This document shows, piece by piece, positions 1 through 5,144 of a DNA stretch of 6,755 nucleotides (its first letter is position 1; each line of letters starts with the position of its first letter). The notes beneath the pieces are model-generated. The model did not search any database. It saw only the letters and a list, made by a program, of their open reading frames with translations, and was not told where the DNA came from. Origin of the DNA: Fimbriimonadales bacterium. Lineage in GTDB: Bacteria; Armatimonadota; Fimbriimonadia; Fimbriimonadales; GBS-DC. Location: the NCBI GenBank assembly GCA_025060055.1, contig JANXCK010000135.1:1-6755 (forward strand), in the 5' to 3' direction. The position numbers were made by a program, and so were the translations under genes.

Positions 1-234
1 CTCGCGCCGTCCGCCCCCTTTGGCGAACCAGCGTCCAATAATCTGCTCCGTCCAGCCCTCGCCCTTGCGCCAGCCATAGGTGTTCGCCGTGTCGAAAAAG
101 TTGATGCCCAAATCGAGGGCGCGATCCATAATGCGGTGCGATTCCTCCTCGCTGGTATGCGGTCCGAAGTTCATCGTGCCAAGGCACAATCGGCTCACCA
201 GCAGACCCGAACGCCCAAGATGAACATATTCCAT
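1..234 (-). CDS. Aldo/keto reductase, N-terminal part (gene runs off the left edge)
   Basis: The first 78 residues of an aldo/keto reductase, a cytosolic NAD(P)H-dependent oxidoreductase with a TIM barrel that reduces aldehydes or ketones. The start reads MEYVHLGRSGLLVSRLCLGT, the typical first strands of the family. Next comes the motif FFDTANTYG, in which D48 and Y53 match the catalytic Asp and Tyr. The catalytic Lys and His and the cofactor-binding C-terminus lie outside the window. The start is well fixed: GGAGGTGA sits 7 bases before the ATG. It begins 28 bases after the Uma2 stop codon on the same strand, so it is probably the last seen member of the transporter operon. Its substrate cannot be told from this fragment. 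The family call is firm. Confidence 0.93.
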   Translation of the reverse strand, partial: MEYVHLGRSGLLVSRLCLGTMNFGPHTSEEESHRIMDRALDLGINFFDTANTYGWRKGEGWTEQIIGRWFAKGGGRRE

Positions 235-241
235 GGTTCCT

Positions 242-249
242 TCACCTCC
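242..249 (-). promoter_or_regulatory. Strong ribosome binding site of the aldo/keto reductase gene
   Basis: GGAGGTGA on the minus strand, 7 bases before the ATG ending at 234, is a near-perfect Shine-Dalgarno sequence. It lies in the 28-base gap after the Uma2 stop codon. It shows that this genome uses Shine-Dalgarno initiation for genes inside operons, in contrast to the SD-less starts at 6150 and 6189. Confidence 0.8.
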
Positions 250-262
250 GTGTGCGACTGTT

Positions 263-928
263 CTAAACCAATCCCCACTGCTTCAGCACATCCCACACTG
301 GGGGTCGCTCCCAGAGCCAGCGAAGTTCTAGCCACAACCCCTCCAGCACCCGACTGCGATACACACCTTCCGAACCGCTGAACGCCACCCGATACGCGCC
401 CGTCTCGTCCAGCTGGAAAAACTCAGCGTACTGGCGATCGGGGTCAATCAGCCAGTATTCAGGCACACCCGCCGCCTCGTACTCGGCGAACTTCTCACCA
501 CGATCGATGGCGCGTGTGGTGGGACTAAGTACCTCCACGATGAGGTTGGGGGCGCCGTCGAAGTACTGTTCGGTCATCTGGTTGAGGCGATCGTTGAGGA
601 TGACGACGATGTCGGGTTCGCGCGAGCGTTGTCTGCCATCGGGCAAGGTGAGTTTCACTTGCAACGGTGCGGTGTATACATAGCCCATCTGATGTTGGTC
701 TTCAACCCACGCCGCAAGCAACTTGACGATATAGCGGTTCTCGTGCTGGTGCTTGAATGACACAGGCATTTTGAGGATCACCTTCCCGTCGACCCATTCG
801 GCGTGTGTATCTTCGTCGAGCCACTCGATGAACTGCTCGAAGCTCACGGGTTCGGTAGGTACGGGCTTGCTTGGCGTGTAAGTGGCTGGCTCCACGACTC
901 TCACCTCGCTGTATGATACCCTATTCAT
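263..928 (-). CDS. Uma2 family protein (DUF820), putative PD-(D/E)XK-fold nuclease
   Basis: A 221-residue protein of the Uma2/DUF820 family, which has a restriction-endonuclease-like fold; its cellular role is not established. Family landmarks appear in order: the N-terminal helix with E44-W-V-D-G-K, EPDIVVI with P105-D106, LIVEVLSPTT with E132, then D142 and K146, Y150, and EYWLIDP at 157-163. D106, E132 and K146 are the expected acidic and basic active-site residues, so it looks intact. Length is normal for the family. The frame is open upstream to 1018, but I chose the ATG at 928: it overlaps the symporter stop by 8 bases (ATGAATAG), a classic coupled arrangement, and the extra 30 residues would lie inside the symporter gene. 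A GTG at 904 is a less likely start. Such genes are often multicopy in cyanobacteria and related environmental bacteria; a link to transport is not implied. Confidence 0.92.
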   Translation of the reverse strand: MNRVSYSEVRVVEPATYTPSKPVPTEPVSFEQFIEWLDEDTHAEWVDGKVILKMPVSFKHQHENRYIVKLLAAWVEDQHQMGYVYTAPLQVKLTLPDGRQRSREPDIVVILNDRLNQMTEQYFDGAPNLIVEVLSPTTRAIDRGEKFAEYEAAGVPEYWLIDPDRQYAEFFQLDETGAYRVAFSGSEGVYRSRVLEGLWLELRWLWERPPVWDVLKQWGLV

Positions 929-2663
929 CCAACGCCTCGCCAGCGCCACGCGGCACTCGAATTGAGTCCACAATCTCTTGAATGTGCGCGGGCGGTGGGG
1001 GCGTGAGGCGCGAGACAATCAGCGCCGTGATGAGGTTCAGGAACATCCCCACGATGCCGATGCCTTCCGCGCTAATCCCGAAGAAGTCTTTCAGGTACGG
1101 CTCTGGCACACCGAACAGCTGCGGGGCGCGCATCAGCGCAATCATCGTGGTCGTGAAGCCCAAGCCCACAATCATCCCTGCAATCGCGCCCTGCGCGTTC
1201 ATCCGACGATCGAAAATACCCAACAGAATCGCAGGGAACAGCCCTGACGCGGCTAAGCCGAAAGCGAACGCCACCACCTGCGCCACGAACCCAGGCGGGT
1301 TGATGCCCAGATACGCTGCCGCGAACAGCGCGGGCACCATCGCCAGTCGCCCTACCAGCAAGCGCAAGCGTTCAGGCGCGCGCGGATTGAACACGCGGTA
1401 ATACAAATCGTGCGCCACCGCGCTGGACATCGCAATCAGCAGCCCCGACGCCGTAGAGAGCGCCGCCGCCAACCCGCCCGCAGCCAACAACGCAATCACA
1501 AACGGCGCCAGCCGCGCCACCTCTGGCGTGGACAGCACAATAATATCGTTGTCTAAATGCACCTCGTTCGCGTTGCTCATATCGGGCGTGCCAAAATCGG
1601 GCTTGCCACCCTTTTCCTTGAACGCCTTGCCCTTCGCAAACTGCACTACCCCGTCGCCGTTCTTGTCCACAATCTTGAGTAGCCCTGTCTGCTCCCACTT
1701 GGCGACCCACTCGATTTGGCGCACTTGCTCAATCGGCTTGCCGTTCAGCGTGCTGATGAGGTTGTAGCGGGCGAACATCGCCAGCGCGGGCGCGGTGGTA
1801 TACAGCAGCCCGATGAACAGCAGCGCCCAAAACGCCGAGTAGCGTGCCGAGCGCACATCGGGCGTCGTGTAGAACCGAATAATCACATGGGGTAGCCCTG
1901 CTGTGCCCACCATCAGCGCGCCCGTAATCGCCAGCACATCAATCATCTGCTTATCGCGGAACGGCGCAGTATACTCGCCAAACCCCAACTCCACCTGAAT
2001 CTGGTTGATGCGCTCGCTGATGTCGCTAAGCGCAAACGCCAGTTGCGGGATGGGGTTGCCCGTAATCAGGTACGCCAGCGCGAAGCCAGGAATCAGATAA
2101 GCGATAATCAGCACGGCGTACTGTGCTGCTTGCGTCCAAGTGACGCCTTTCATCCCGCCCAAAATCGCGAAGAACGCCACCACCGCCACGCCCAACAGCA
2201 CGCCCTGCGCAATGTCGATCCCCAAGTAGCGACTGAACACAATCCCCACACCGCGCATCTGCCCCGCCACGTACACCAGCGAGATGAAAATCGTCGCCAA
2301 AGCCGCGAGGGTACGCGCAGTGGTCGAAGCGTACCGATCGCCCACGAAGTCGGGCACGGTGAACTTGCGATACTTGCGCAGATACGGAGCGAGCAACAGC
2401 GCCAACAGCACATACCCCCCTGTCCAGCCCATCAGGTAAATCGCGCCATCATAGCCTAACGCGGAAATCATCCCCGCCATCGAAATGAAGCTCGCTGCAC
2501 TCATCCAGTCGGCGGCGGTCGCCGCGCCGTTCGCCACAGGCGGCACGCCCCGACCTGCTACATAAAACCCCTTCGTGTCCCGCACCCGCGATGCGTAGCC
2601 AATGTAGATGTACAGCGCGAAACTCAAGCCGACCACTAAGTAAGTCCATGCCTCAACGGACAT
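921..2663 (-). CDS. Sodium:solute symporter, VC_2705 subfamily (acetate-permease-like), large subunit
   Basis: A 580-residue inner-membrane transporter of the SSS family with a LeuT-like fold, which couples sodium uptake to import of a small organic solute, probably a short-chain carboxylate. The N-terminal helix is followed by the SSS signature around residues 50-66 (AADWMSAASFISMAGM). A second conserved helix at about 395-420 (GGLAAALSTASGLLIAMSSA) carries Ser/Thr residues where the second sodium site lies in the family. A soluble insert at roughly 300-375 includes DKNGDGVVQF (333-342), resembling a calcium-binding EF-hand or dockerin loop. I recall similar inserts in relatives, so it is probably a subfamily trait. 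Length suits the subfamily, which is longer than ordinary acetate permeases. The DUF4212 gene directly upstream is its usual partner and supports this placement. AGGAGG lies 8 bases before the ATG and overlaps the upstream stop. The substrate is not determinable here. Confidence 0.93.
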   Translation of the reverse strand: MSVEAWTYLVVGLSFALYIYIGYASRVRDTKGFYVAGRGVPPVANGAATAADWMSAASFISMAGMISALGYDGAIYLMGWTGGYVLLALLLAPYLRKYRKFTVPDFVGDRYASTTARTLAALATIFISLVYVAGQMRGVGIVFSRYLGIDIAQGVLLGVAVVAFFAILGGMKGVTWTQAAQYAVLIIAYLIPGFALAYLITGNPIPQLAFALSDISERINQIQVELGFGEYTAPFRDKQMIDVLAITGALMVGTAGLPHVIIRFYTTPDVRSARYSAFWALLFIGLLYTTAPALAMFARYNLISTLNGKPIEQVRQIEWVAKWEQTGLLKIVDKNGDGVVQFAKGKAFKEKGGKPDFGTPDMSNANEVHLDNDIIVLSTPEVARLAPFVIALLAAGGLAAALSTASGLLIAMSSAVAHDLYYRVFNPRAPERLRLLVGRLAMVPALFAAAYLGINPPGFVAQVVAFAFGLAASGLFPAILLGIFDRRMNAQGAIAGMIVGLGFTTTMIALMRAPQLFGVPEPYLKDFFGISAEGIGIVGMFLNLITALIVSRLTPPPPAHIQEIVDSIRVPRGAGEALDE

Positions 2664-2671
2664 CGTGCGCC

Positions 2672-2677
2672 CCTCCT
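2672..2677 (-). promoter_or_regulatory. Ribosome binding site of the symporter, overlapping the upstream stop codon
   Basis: AGGAGG on the minus strand, 8 bases before the symporter ATG. It overlaps the TAG stop of the DUF4212 gene (2676-2678, read as TAGGAGG), so ribosomes finishing the small subunit terminate on the binding site for the large one. This suits coordinated production of a two-subunit transporter. Confidence 0.75.
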
Positions 2678-2933
2678 ATTCGTGGACATCGTACTGCCTG
2701 TCCAGCGCGTCCATCCTGCGGGCGTACACCCAGATGAGAATGATGAATACATAGATACTGCCCTGCTGGGCGAACCAGAACCCCAGCGGTACGCTCCCGA
2801 GGCGAAACTGGTTCAGTTGCGGCGCTAAGAGGATGCTCAACCCATACGCGACGATGAACCACACGGCGAGCAGCGTCGCAATCAAGCGCACATTCGCACG
2901 CCAATACTGGCGAACATCAGCCCGCTGTCTCAT
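2676..2933 (-). CDS. DUF4212 protein, small subunit of a sodium:solute symporter
   Basis: An 85-residue membrane protein of the DUF4212 family, described as the probable small subunit of VC_2705-type sodium:solute symporters. It has two hydrophobic helices, about 15-37 and 49-70, separated by a short loop. The family hallmarks are clear: YWRANVRLI near the N-terminus, PLGFWFAQQGSIYVF at 49-63, and the C-terminal VYARRMDALDRQYDVHE. It lies 12 bases upstream of the symporter and is the first gene of the operon. The ATG at 2933 is the only start available, since an in-frame TAG lies 12 codons upstream with no ATG, GTG or TTG between. No convincing Shine-Dalgarno sequence precedes it. The exact function of the small subunit is not settled; assembly or stability of the carrier is the usual guess. 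Confidence 0.94.
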   Translation of the reverse strand: MRQRADVRQYWRANVRLIATLLAVWFIVAYGLSILLAPQLNQFRLGSVPLGFWFAQQGSIYVFIILIWVYARRMDALDRQYDVHE

Positions 2934-3001
2934 GCGTTGAGGATTCGCCGTCTCGCCATCGGATTCCTATGCGCAGCAGCGGTTTCAGCCCGAACCACAA
3001 C

Positions 3002-3007
3002 ATTGTA
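3002..3007 (-). promoter_or_regulatory. Possible -10 element of the transporter operon
   Basis: TACAAT on the minus strand matches TATAAT at 5 of 6 positions and lies 68 bases before the DUF4212 start. A partial -35, TTGAGG (4 of 6), is 15 bases upstream, shorter than ideal. It overlaps a GTAGGGGCA repeat core (3005-3013 on the plus strand), so the repeat may supply part of the promoter. This is the best candidate in the 120 bases before the operon, but only suggestive. Confidence 0.3.
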
Positions 3008-3078
3008 GGGGCACATCGCTTGCCTCAAACGCCGACAGAAACAGCAAAATGATTTCTCCATACGGTGAGATCATTGAG

Positions 3079-3299
3079 ACTGTTCAAGAAGTCGTACCGC
3101 GTAGCGTCGGCGTCCCGCCGACGCAAGCGACTCGTGGCTTGGGCGTCTCGCCCAAGCACCCAGTGGCTTGGACCGTCGTGTCCAAGCACATGCACGGACA
3201 GGACTGTCCGTGCTACGGATGCACGGGCAAGAAGCCCGTGCCACGCAGGGGCGTCAGCGAGGCGCCAACGCCAAAAGCCCGCTCGCATTCTTAAACAGC
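3079..3299. repeat. Hairpin block bracketed by 12-base inverted repeats, possibly a MITE-like unit
   Basis: ACTGTTCAAGAA at 3079-3090 faces TTCTTAAACAGC at 3288-3299, whose reverse complement matches at 10 of 12 positions. Between them lie six hairpins and no gene. Terminal inverted repeats around a short non-coding segment resemble a miniature inverted-repeat element. However, I see no target-site duplication outside the two ends, and the motif also occurs singly at 3543-3554 and 5122-5133. The brackets may therefore be independent repeat units. Confidence 0.4.
3104..3266. repeat. Array of six related hairpins with 8-base arms
   Basis: Five perfect hairpins follow one another at 3104-3124, 3137-3157, 3166-3187, 3192-3213 and 3221-3241, with start-to-start distances of 33, 29, 26 and 29. 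Left arms are GCGTCGGC, GCTTGGGC, GCTTGGAC, GCACGGAC and GCACGGGC, each with its exact reverse complement 5 or 6 bases later. Neighbours differ by only one or two arm bases, and each change is mirrored in the other arm. Loops are GTCCC, GTCTC, CGTCGT, AGGACT and AAGAA. A sixth, weaker hairpin (3250-3266, GGCGTC/GGCGCC) has one G-T wobble. No T-runs follow, so these are not ordinary terminators. Confidence 0.85.
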
Positions 3300-3300
3300 T

Positions 3301-3347
3301 GCGACGGCATTCGTGCCGCCGCAGGCGATGGCAAGAATGCCATCGCC
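3301..3347. repeat. Two further hairpins of the same family
   Basis: 3301-3322 has arms GCGACGGC and GCCGCCGC with one mismatch and the loop ATTCGT. 3324-3347 has arms GGCGATGGC and GCCATCGCC, perfect, with the loop AAGAAT. Arm length, loop length and the GC....GGC arm pattern match the array at 3104-3266. Loop types also recur: ATTCGT resembles CGTCGT, and AAGAAT resembles AAGAA. They lie just outside the 12-base bracket ending at 3299. Confidence 0.75.
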
Positions 3348-3369
3348 CCAGATATTGTTGCTTTTGTCA

Positions 3370-3431
3370 GGGCGCGCACGGGGGCGCGCCCCTACACAAG
3401 CCCCGTAGGGGCAGACCCCTGTGTCTGTCCC
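3370..3431. repeat. Cluster of overlapping C/G-rich palindromes with a GTAGGGGCAGA core
   Basis: Three inverted repeats overlap. GGGCGCGC/GCGCGCCC at 3370-3391 has a 6-base loop. CCCCTAC/GTAGGGG pairs 3389-3395 with 3405-3411. GGGGCAGA/TCTGTCCC pairs 3408-3415 with 3424-3431 and has one G-T wobble. The alternative pairings cannot all form at once. The GTAGGGGCAGACCCCTGTG type of repeat resembles intergenic repeats I recall from cyanobacteria and Chloroflexi-like genomes. A shorter relative, GTAGGGGCA, occurs at 3005-3013. Confidence 0.7.
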
Positions 3432-3542
3432 GCATAAGGGGAGGCTTTGACATTTGAGGCACTTAGCAGCAACCACGCTGCGCCTAAAGTTCTAAGCAGG
3501 GGATTCACTGTCCGTGCCGAACTCTGGAGACACCTCAGAGAG

Positions 3543-3554
3543 ACTATTCAAGGG
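3543..3554 (+). repeat. Third copy of the 12-base bracket motif
   Basis: ACTATTCAAGGG resembles ACTGTTCAAGAA at 3079-3090 (9 of 12). The match extends on the left, giving GAGACTRTTCAAG in both places. It lies 3 bases before the hairpin block starting at 3557, as the fourth copy (5122-5133, minus strand) lies near a related hairpin. Confidence 0.5.
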
Positions 3555-3556
3555 CA

Positions 3557-3624
3557 AACGGCTGAAGCCGTTGCTGTGCAGACCAAGCCCGCCTGCGCGG
3601 GCTATCAGCCGACGGCGGTCGGCT
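3557..3624. repeat. Block of three perfect hairpins with 7-base arms
   Basis: AACGGCT/AGCCGTT (3557-3572, 2-base loop), AGCCCGC/GCGGGCT (3586-3603, 4-base loop) and AGCCGAC/GTCGGCT (3607-3624, 4-base loop) follow closely. The first one, with its right flank up to 3583 (GCTGTGCAGAC), recurs at 5079-5104 in the opposite orientation with 22 of 26 positions matching. None is followed by a T-run. Confidence 0.75.
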
Positions 3625-3690
3625 TCGTTTGCAGAGGAACAGCTTGAGCCGTCGGGCGTAGCACGCCATTTCCGAGTCGGTCTCTAAGGA

Positions 3691-3696
3691 GGGAGG
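3691..3696 (+). promoter_or_regulatory. Ribosome binding site of the membrane-protein gene
   Basis: GGGAGG lies 6 bases before the ATG at 3703. It overlaps a second purine-rich match, AAGGAGG at 3686-3692, which is 10 bases from the start. Together they fix the start codon and suggest efficient translation. No clear -10/-35 pair was found upstream. Confidence 0.7.
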
Positions 3697-3702
3697 CGAC
3701 GG

Positions 3703-5088
3703 ATGAGCCTTGCAGCGTGGTCGGTAGGAGGCGTTTGTTTCGGCTTAGGGCTGGTTGCGGCGTTGATGGCGCGTGCGCGTGCCCTGATGTTCCCCGCCTT
3801 CGCGTTGCCGTTGGTGTGGCTGCTTGCGCTGCTGGCGTTCGGGTTGACCTTGCCAACAGAACCTGCGCCCTATTTTCAGGCAGGGGGCGCGCTCGGATGG
3901 GGCGTCTTGACCGCGTCGGGACTGTGGCTGATGGGCGCGTATGTGGGCAGTCGGCTGCACTACGAGTGGCTGGGCGCGTTGCTGCCGATGGCAGCGCCCG
4001 TGCTGGCACTGCTGTTAGCACGCGAAGGGCTGTTGCCCGCGTTGTGGGGCATCGGAATTGCCACAGGGCTGATATGGCTGTTGCTGGGGCGCGCGTGGGA
4101 GTCGCTGGAGAGCGTGGCGCTCAGCGTGCTGGCGCTGAGCTGGACGACGGGGCTGGCGCTCTACGCGGGTGCGCCCCGTTGGTTCGGCGTGTGCTTAGCA
4201 GGCGCGGGCTTAGCCGCGTTTGGACTGGCGACGCTGCTGGCACGCGCAGGGCGCGTCGGCTGGAGTCTTAGCTACATCCTGCTTTTCGGCGGCTTTACGC
4301 TTACAGCAGTGGGCTATCGGCTTGCAGGGTCAGATGCGCCGTGGCTGCAACTGGTGTTGCTGACCCTGATTGCGGCGACACTCGCACGCGGATTAGCGGG
4401 CAGTGAACTCTGGTCGCGCTACGCGCTGCTGGTGTGGGTCGGGTTGCTCGCGGCGGCGTTTGCGACGATGCGCGGGTTCGGCGTGGCAGTATGCGCTCTG
4501 ATGACGGCGCTGCACGCGCTGGTGATGACCCACCGCGCATTCACGCGCGCCAGCACCCATGAGAACGCGCTTTATGTGGCGGGGGCGTTGTTGTTGGTGA
4601 GCGTGCTGGGCTTTCGGCTGTTCGCCCTGAGTTATCCGCTGCGCCCCCCACGCGCCGATGTGTATATCTACTTCACGCTAATCGCGTTCCTAATTGCGCT
4701 GGTTGGGCTGGGCGCGTTGGCGCTGTGGTGGAGCCAGCGCGGGGCACATGCGCCGCTGTGGCGGGCGTTGGTGGCTGGGTTTTGGGCGTCCGCTGCGCCC
4801 TTGGCGCTCACGGCGGTTTTCTCCGAGCGCGCCGCGGCGGGCTGGAGCGTGGGCGCGTTGGGCGCGGCGCTGGGCGCCTACCTGTATGGCAACACGCTGT
4901 TTCGTTGGCTCGCGCCGCTTAGTCTGCTGGGGCTTATCGTGGTGCTGCCACTGGGCAGTATTGCAGCGGTGTTCGCCGATGCGCCGCGCGCCACGCGCAT
5001 TGGAATCGCCGTCGGCTTGGCTACTGCGCTCGCGCTCACCGCCATCCTGATTGCCGTGGTGGACAGGGAACAAAATTCGTCTGCATAG
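3703..5088 (+). CDS. Polytopic membrane protein of unknown function
   Basis: A 461-residue protein I cannot assign to a family. Nearly the whole chain is hydrophobic, with roughly 14 to 17 likely membrane helices (for example about 6-23, 30-50, 62-82, 88-106, 111-129, 188-206, 213-230, 238-256, 288-309, 319-342, 402-425 and 432-453). Loops are short and there is no soluble domain, ATP-binding motif or obvious catalytic cluster. It is strongly rich in Ala, Leu and Gly, with scattered Trp and Arg. Helix count and size are compatible with a carrier or a polytopic envelope enzyme, but that is only a shape argument. The start is supported by GGGAGG 6 bases upstream. It stands alone, with opposite-strand genes on both sides. 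Its last codons, TCT GCA TAG, lie within the repeat at 5079-5104. Confidence 0.85.
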   Translation: MSLAAWSVGGVCFGLGLVAALMARARALMFPAFALPLVWLLALLAFGLTLPTEPAPYFQAGGALGWGVLTASGLWLMGAYVGSRLHYEWLGALLPMAAPVLALLLAREGLLPALWGIGIATGLIWLLLGRAWESLESVALSVLALSWTTGLALYAGAPRWFGVCLAGAGLAAFGLATLLARAGRVGWSLSYILLFGGFTLTAVGYRLAGSDAPWLQLVLLTLIAATLARGLAGSELWSRYALLVWVGLLAAAFATMRGFGVAVCALMTALHALVMTHRAFTRASTHENALYVAGALLLVSVLGFRLFALSYPLRPPRADVYIYFTLIAFLIALVGLGALALWWSQRGAHAPLWRALVAGFWASAAPLALTAVFSERAAAGWSVGALGAALGAYLYGNTLFRWLAPLSLLGLIVVLPLGSIAAVFADAPRATRIGIAVGLATALALTAILIAVVDREQNSSA

Positions 5089-5104
5089 CAGTGGCTTTAG
5101 CCGT
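5079..5104 (-). repeat. Second copy of the AACGGCT hairpin unit, inverted relative to 3558-3583
   Basis: Read on the minus strand, this 26-base segment matches 3558-3583 at 22 of 26 positions: ACGGCTRAAGCC followed by TGCTRTGCAGAC. The hairpin is partly decayed here, with GGCT/AGCC remaining. Its end overlaps the last codons and the stop of the membrane-protein gene. Confidence 0.65.
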
Positions 5105-5144
5105 CAGGCATATCACACGATTTCCTAAACAGTTTCCTATGCAG
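5081..5144. repeat. 64-base element with CTGCATAG ends at the junction of two convergent genes
   Basis: CTGCATAG at 5081-5088 and CTATGCAG at 5137-5144 are perfect 8-base inverted repeats, 48 bases apart. Each end supplies GCA TAG to the gene reading into it, so the upstream membrane protein and the downstream GGDEF protein both finish with Ala-stop inside the element. The interior holds the GGCTTTAGCC mini-hairpin and TTCCTAAACAGT (5122-5133), a copy of the 12-base motif. There is no strong stem with a T-run, so it does not look like an intrinsic terminator. Confidence 0.5.

Larger units (their letters stand above)
2934..3702. other. 769-base gene-free intergenic tract filled with inverted repeats
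   Basis: This gap separates the minus-strand transporter operon from the plus-strand membrane-protein gene. Several frames stay open across it, but their translations are low-complexity, rich in Arg, Cys, Pro and Ser, match no family, and simply read through the hairpin repeats. I see no tRNA or rRNA and no credible small gene. From left to right it holds a possible operon promoter (about 3002), a weak GTAGGGGCA hairpin (3008-3026), the main hairpin array (3104-3347), a C/G-rich palindrome cluster (3370-3431), a plain stretch with small hairpins GCAGC/GCTGC (3466-3481) and CTCTG/CAGAG (3522-3540), a second hairpin block (3557-3624), a GGCGT/ACGCC hairpin (3655-3667), and the ribosome binding site of the next gene. 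Confidence 0.8.

Noticed and set aside
929..1018. N-terminal extension of the Uma2 protein
   Set aside because: These 30 codons lie wholly within the symporter gene, encode an Arg-rich stretch unlike Uma2 N-termini, and the ATG at 928 gives the standard length and stop-start overlap.
3104..3347. CRISPR-like regular array
   Set aside because: Units are palindromes with differing sequences, spaced irregularly (26-33 bases among the first five), with linkers of only 4-12 bases there. There are no identical direct repeats, no spacer-length inserts and no cas genes.
3324..3347. Perfect 9-base stem as an intrinsic terminator
   Set aside because: No T-run follows the stem on either strand, and no gene ends nearby.
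3447..3452. Perfect -35 consensus TTGACA on the plus strand
   Set aside because: No acceptable -10 hexamer lies 15-19 bases downstream, and the next gene starts 250 bases away.
3025..3476. Several open frames of 80-130 codons on both strands in the intergenic tract
   Set aside because: They overlap one another, have biased Arg/Cys/Pro/Ser-rich sequences with no family resemblance, lack ribosome binding sites, and are translations of the hairpin repeats.
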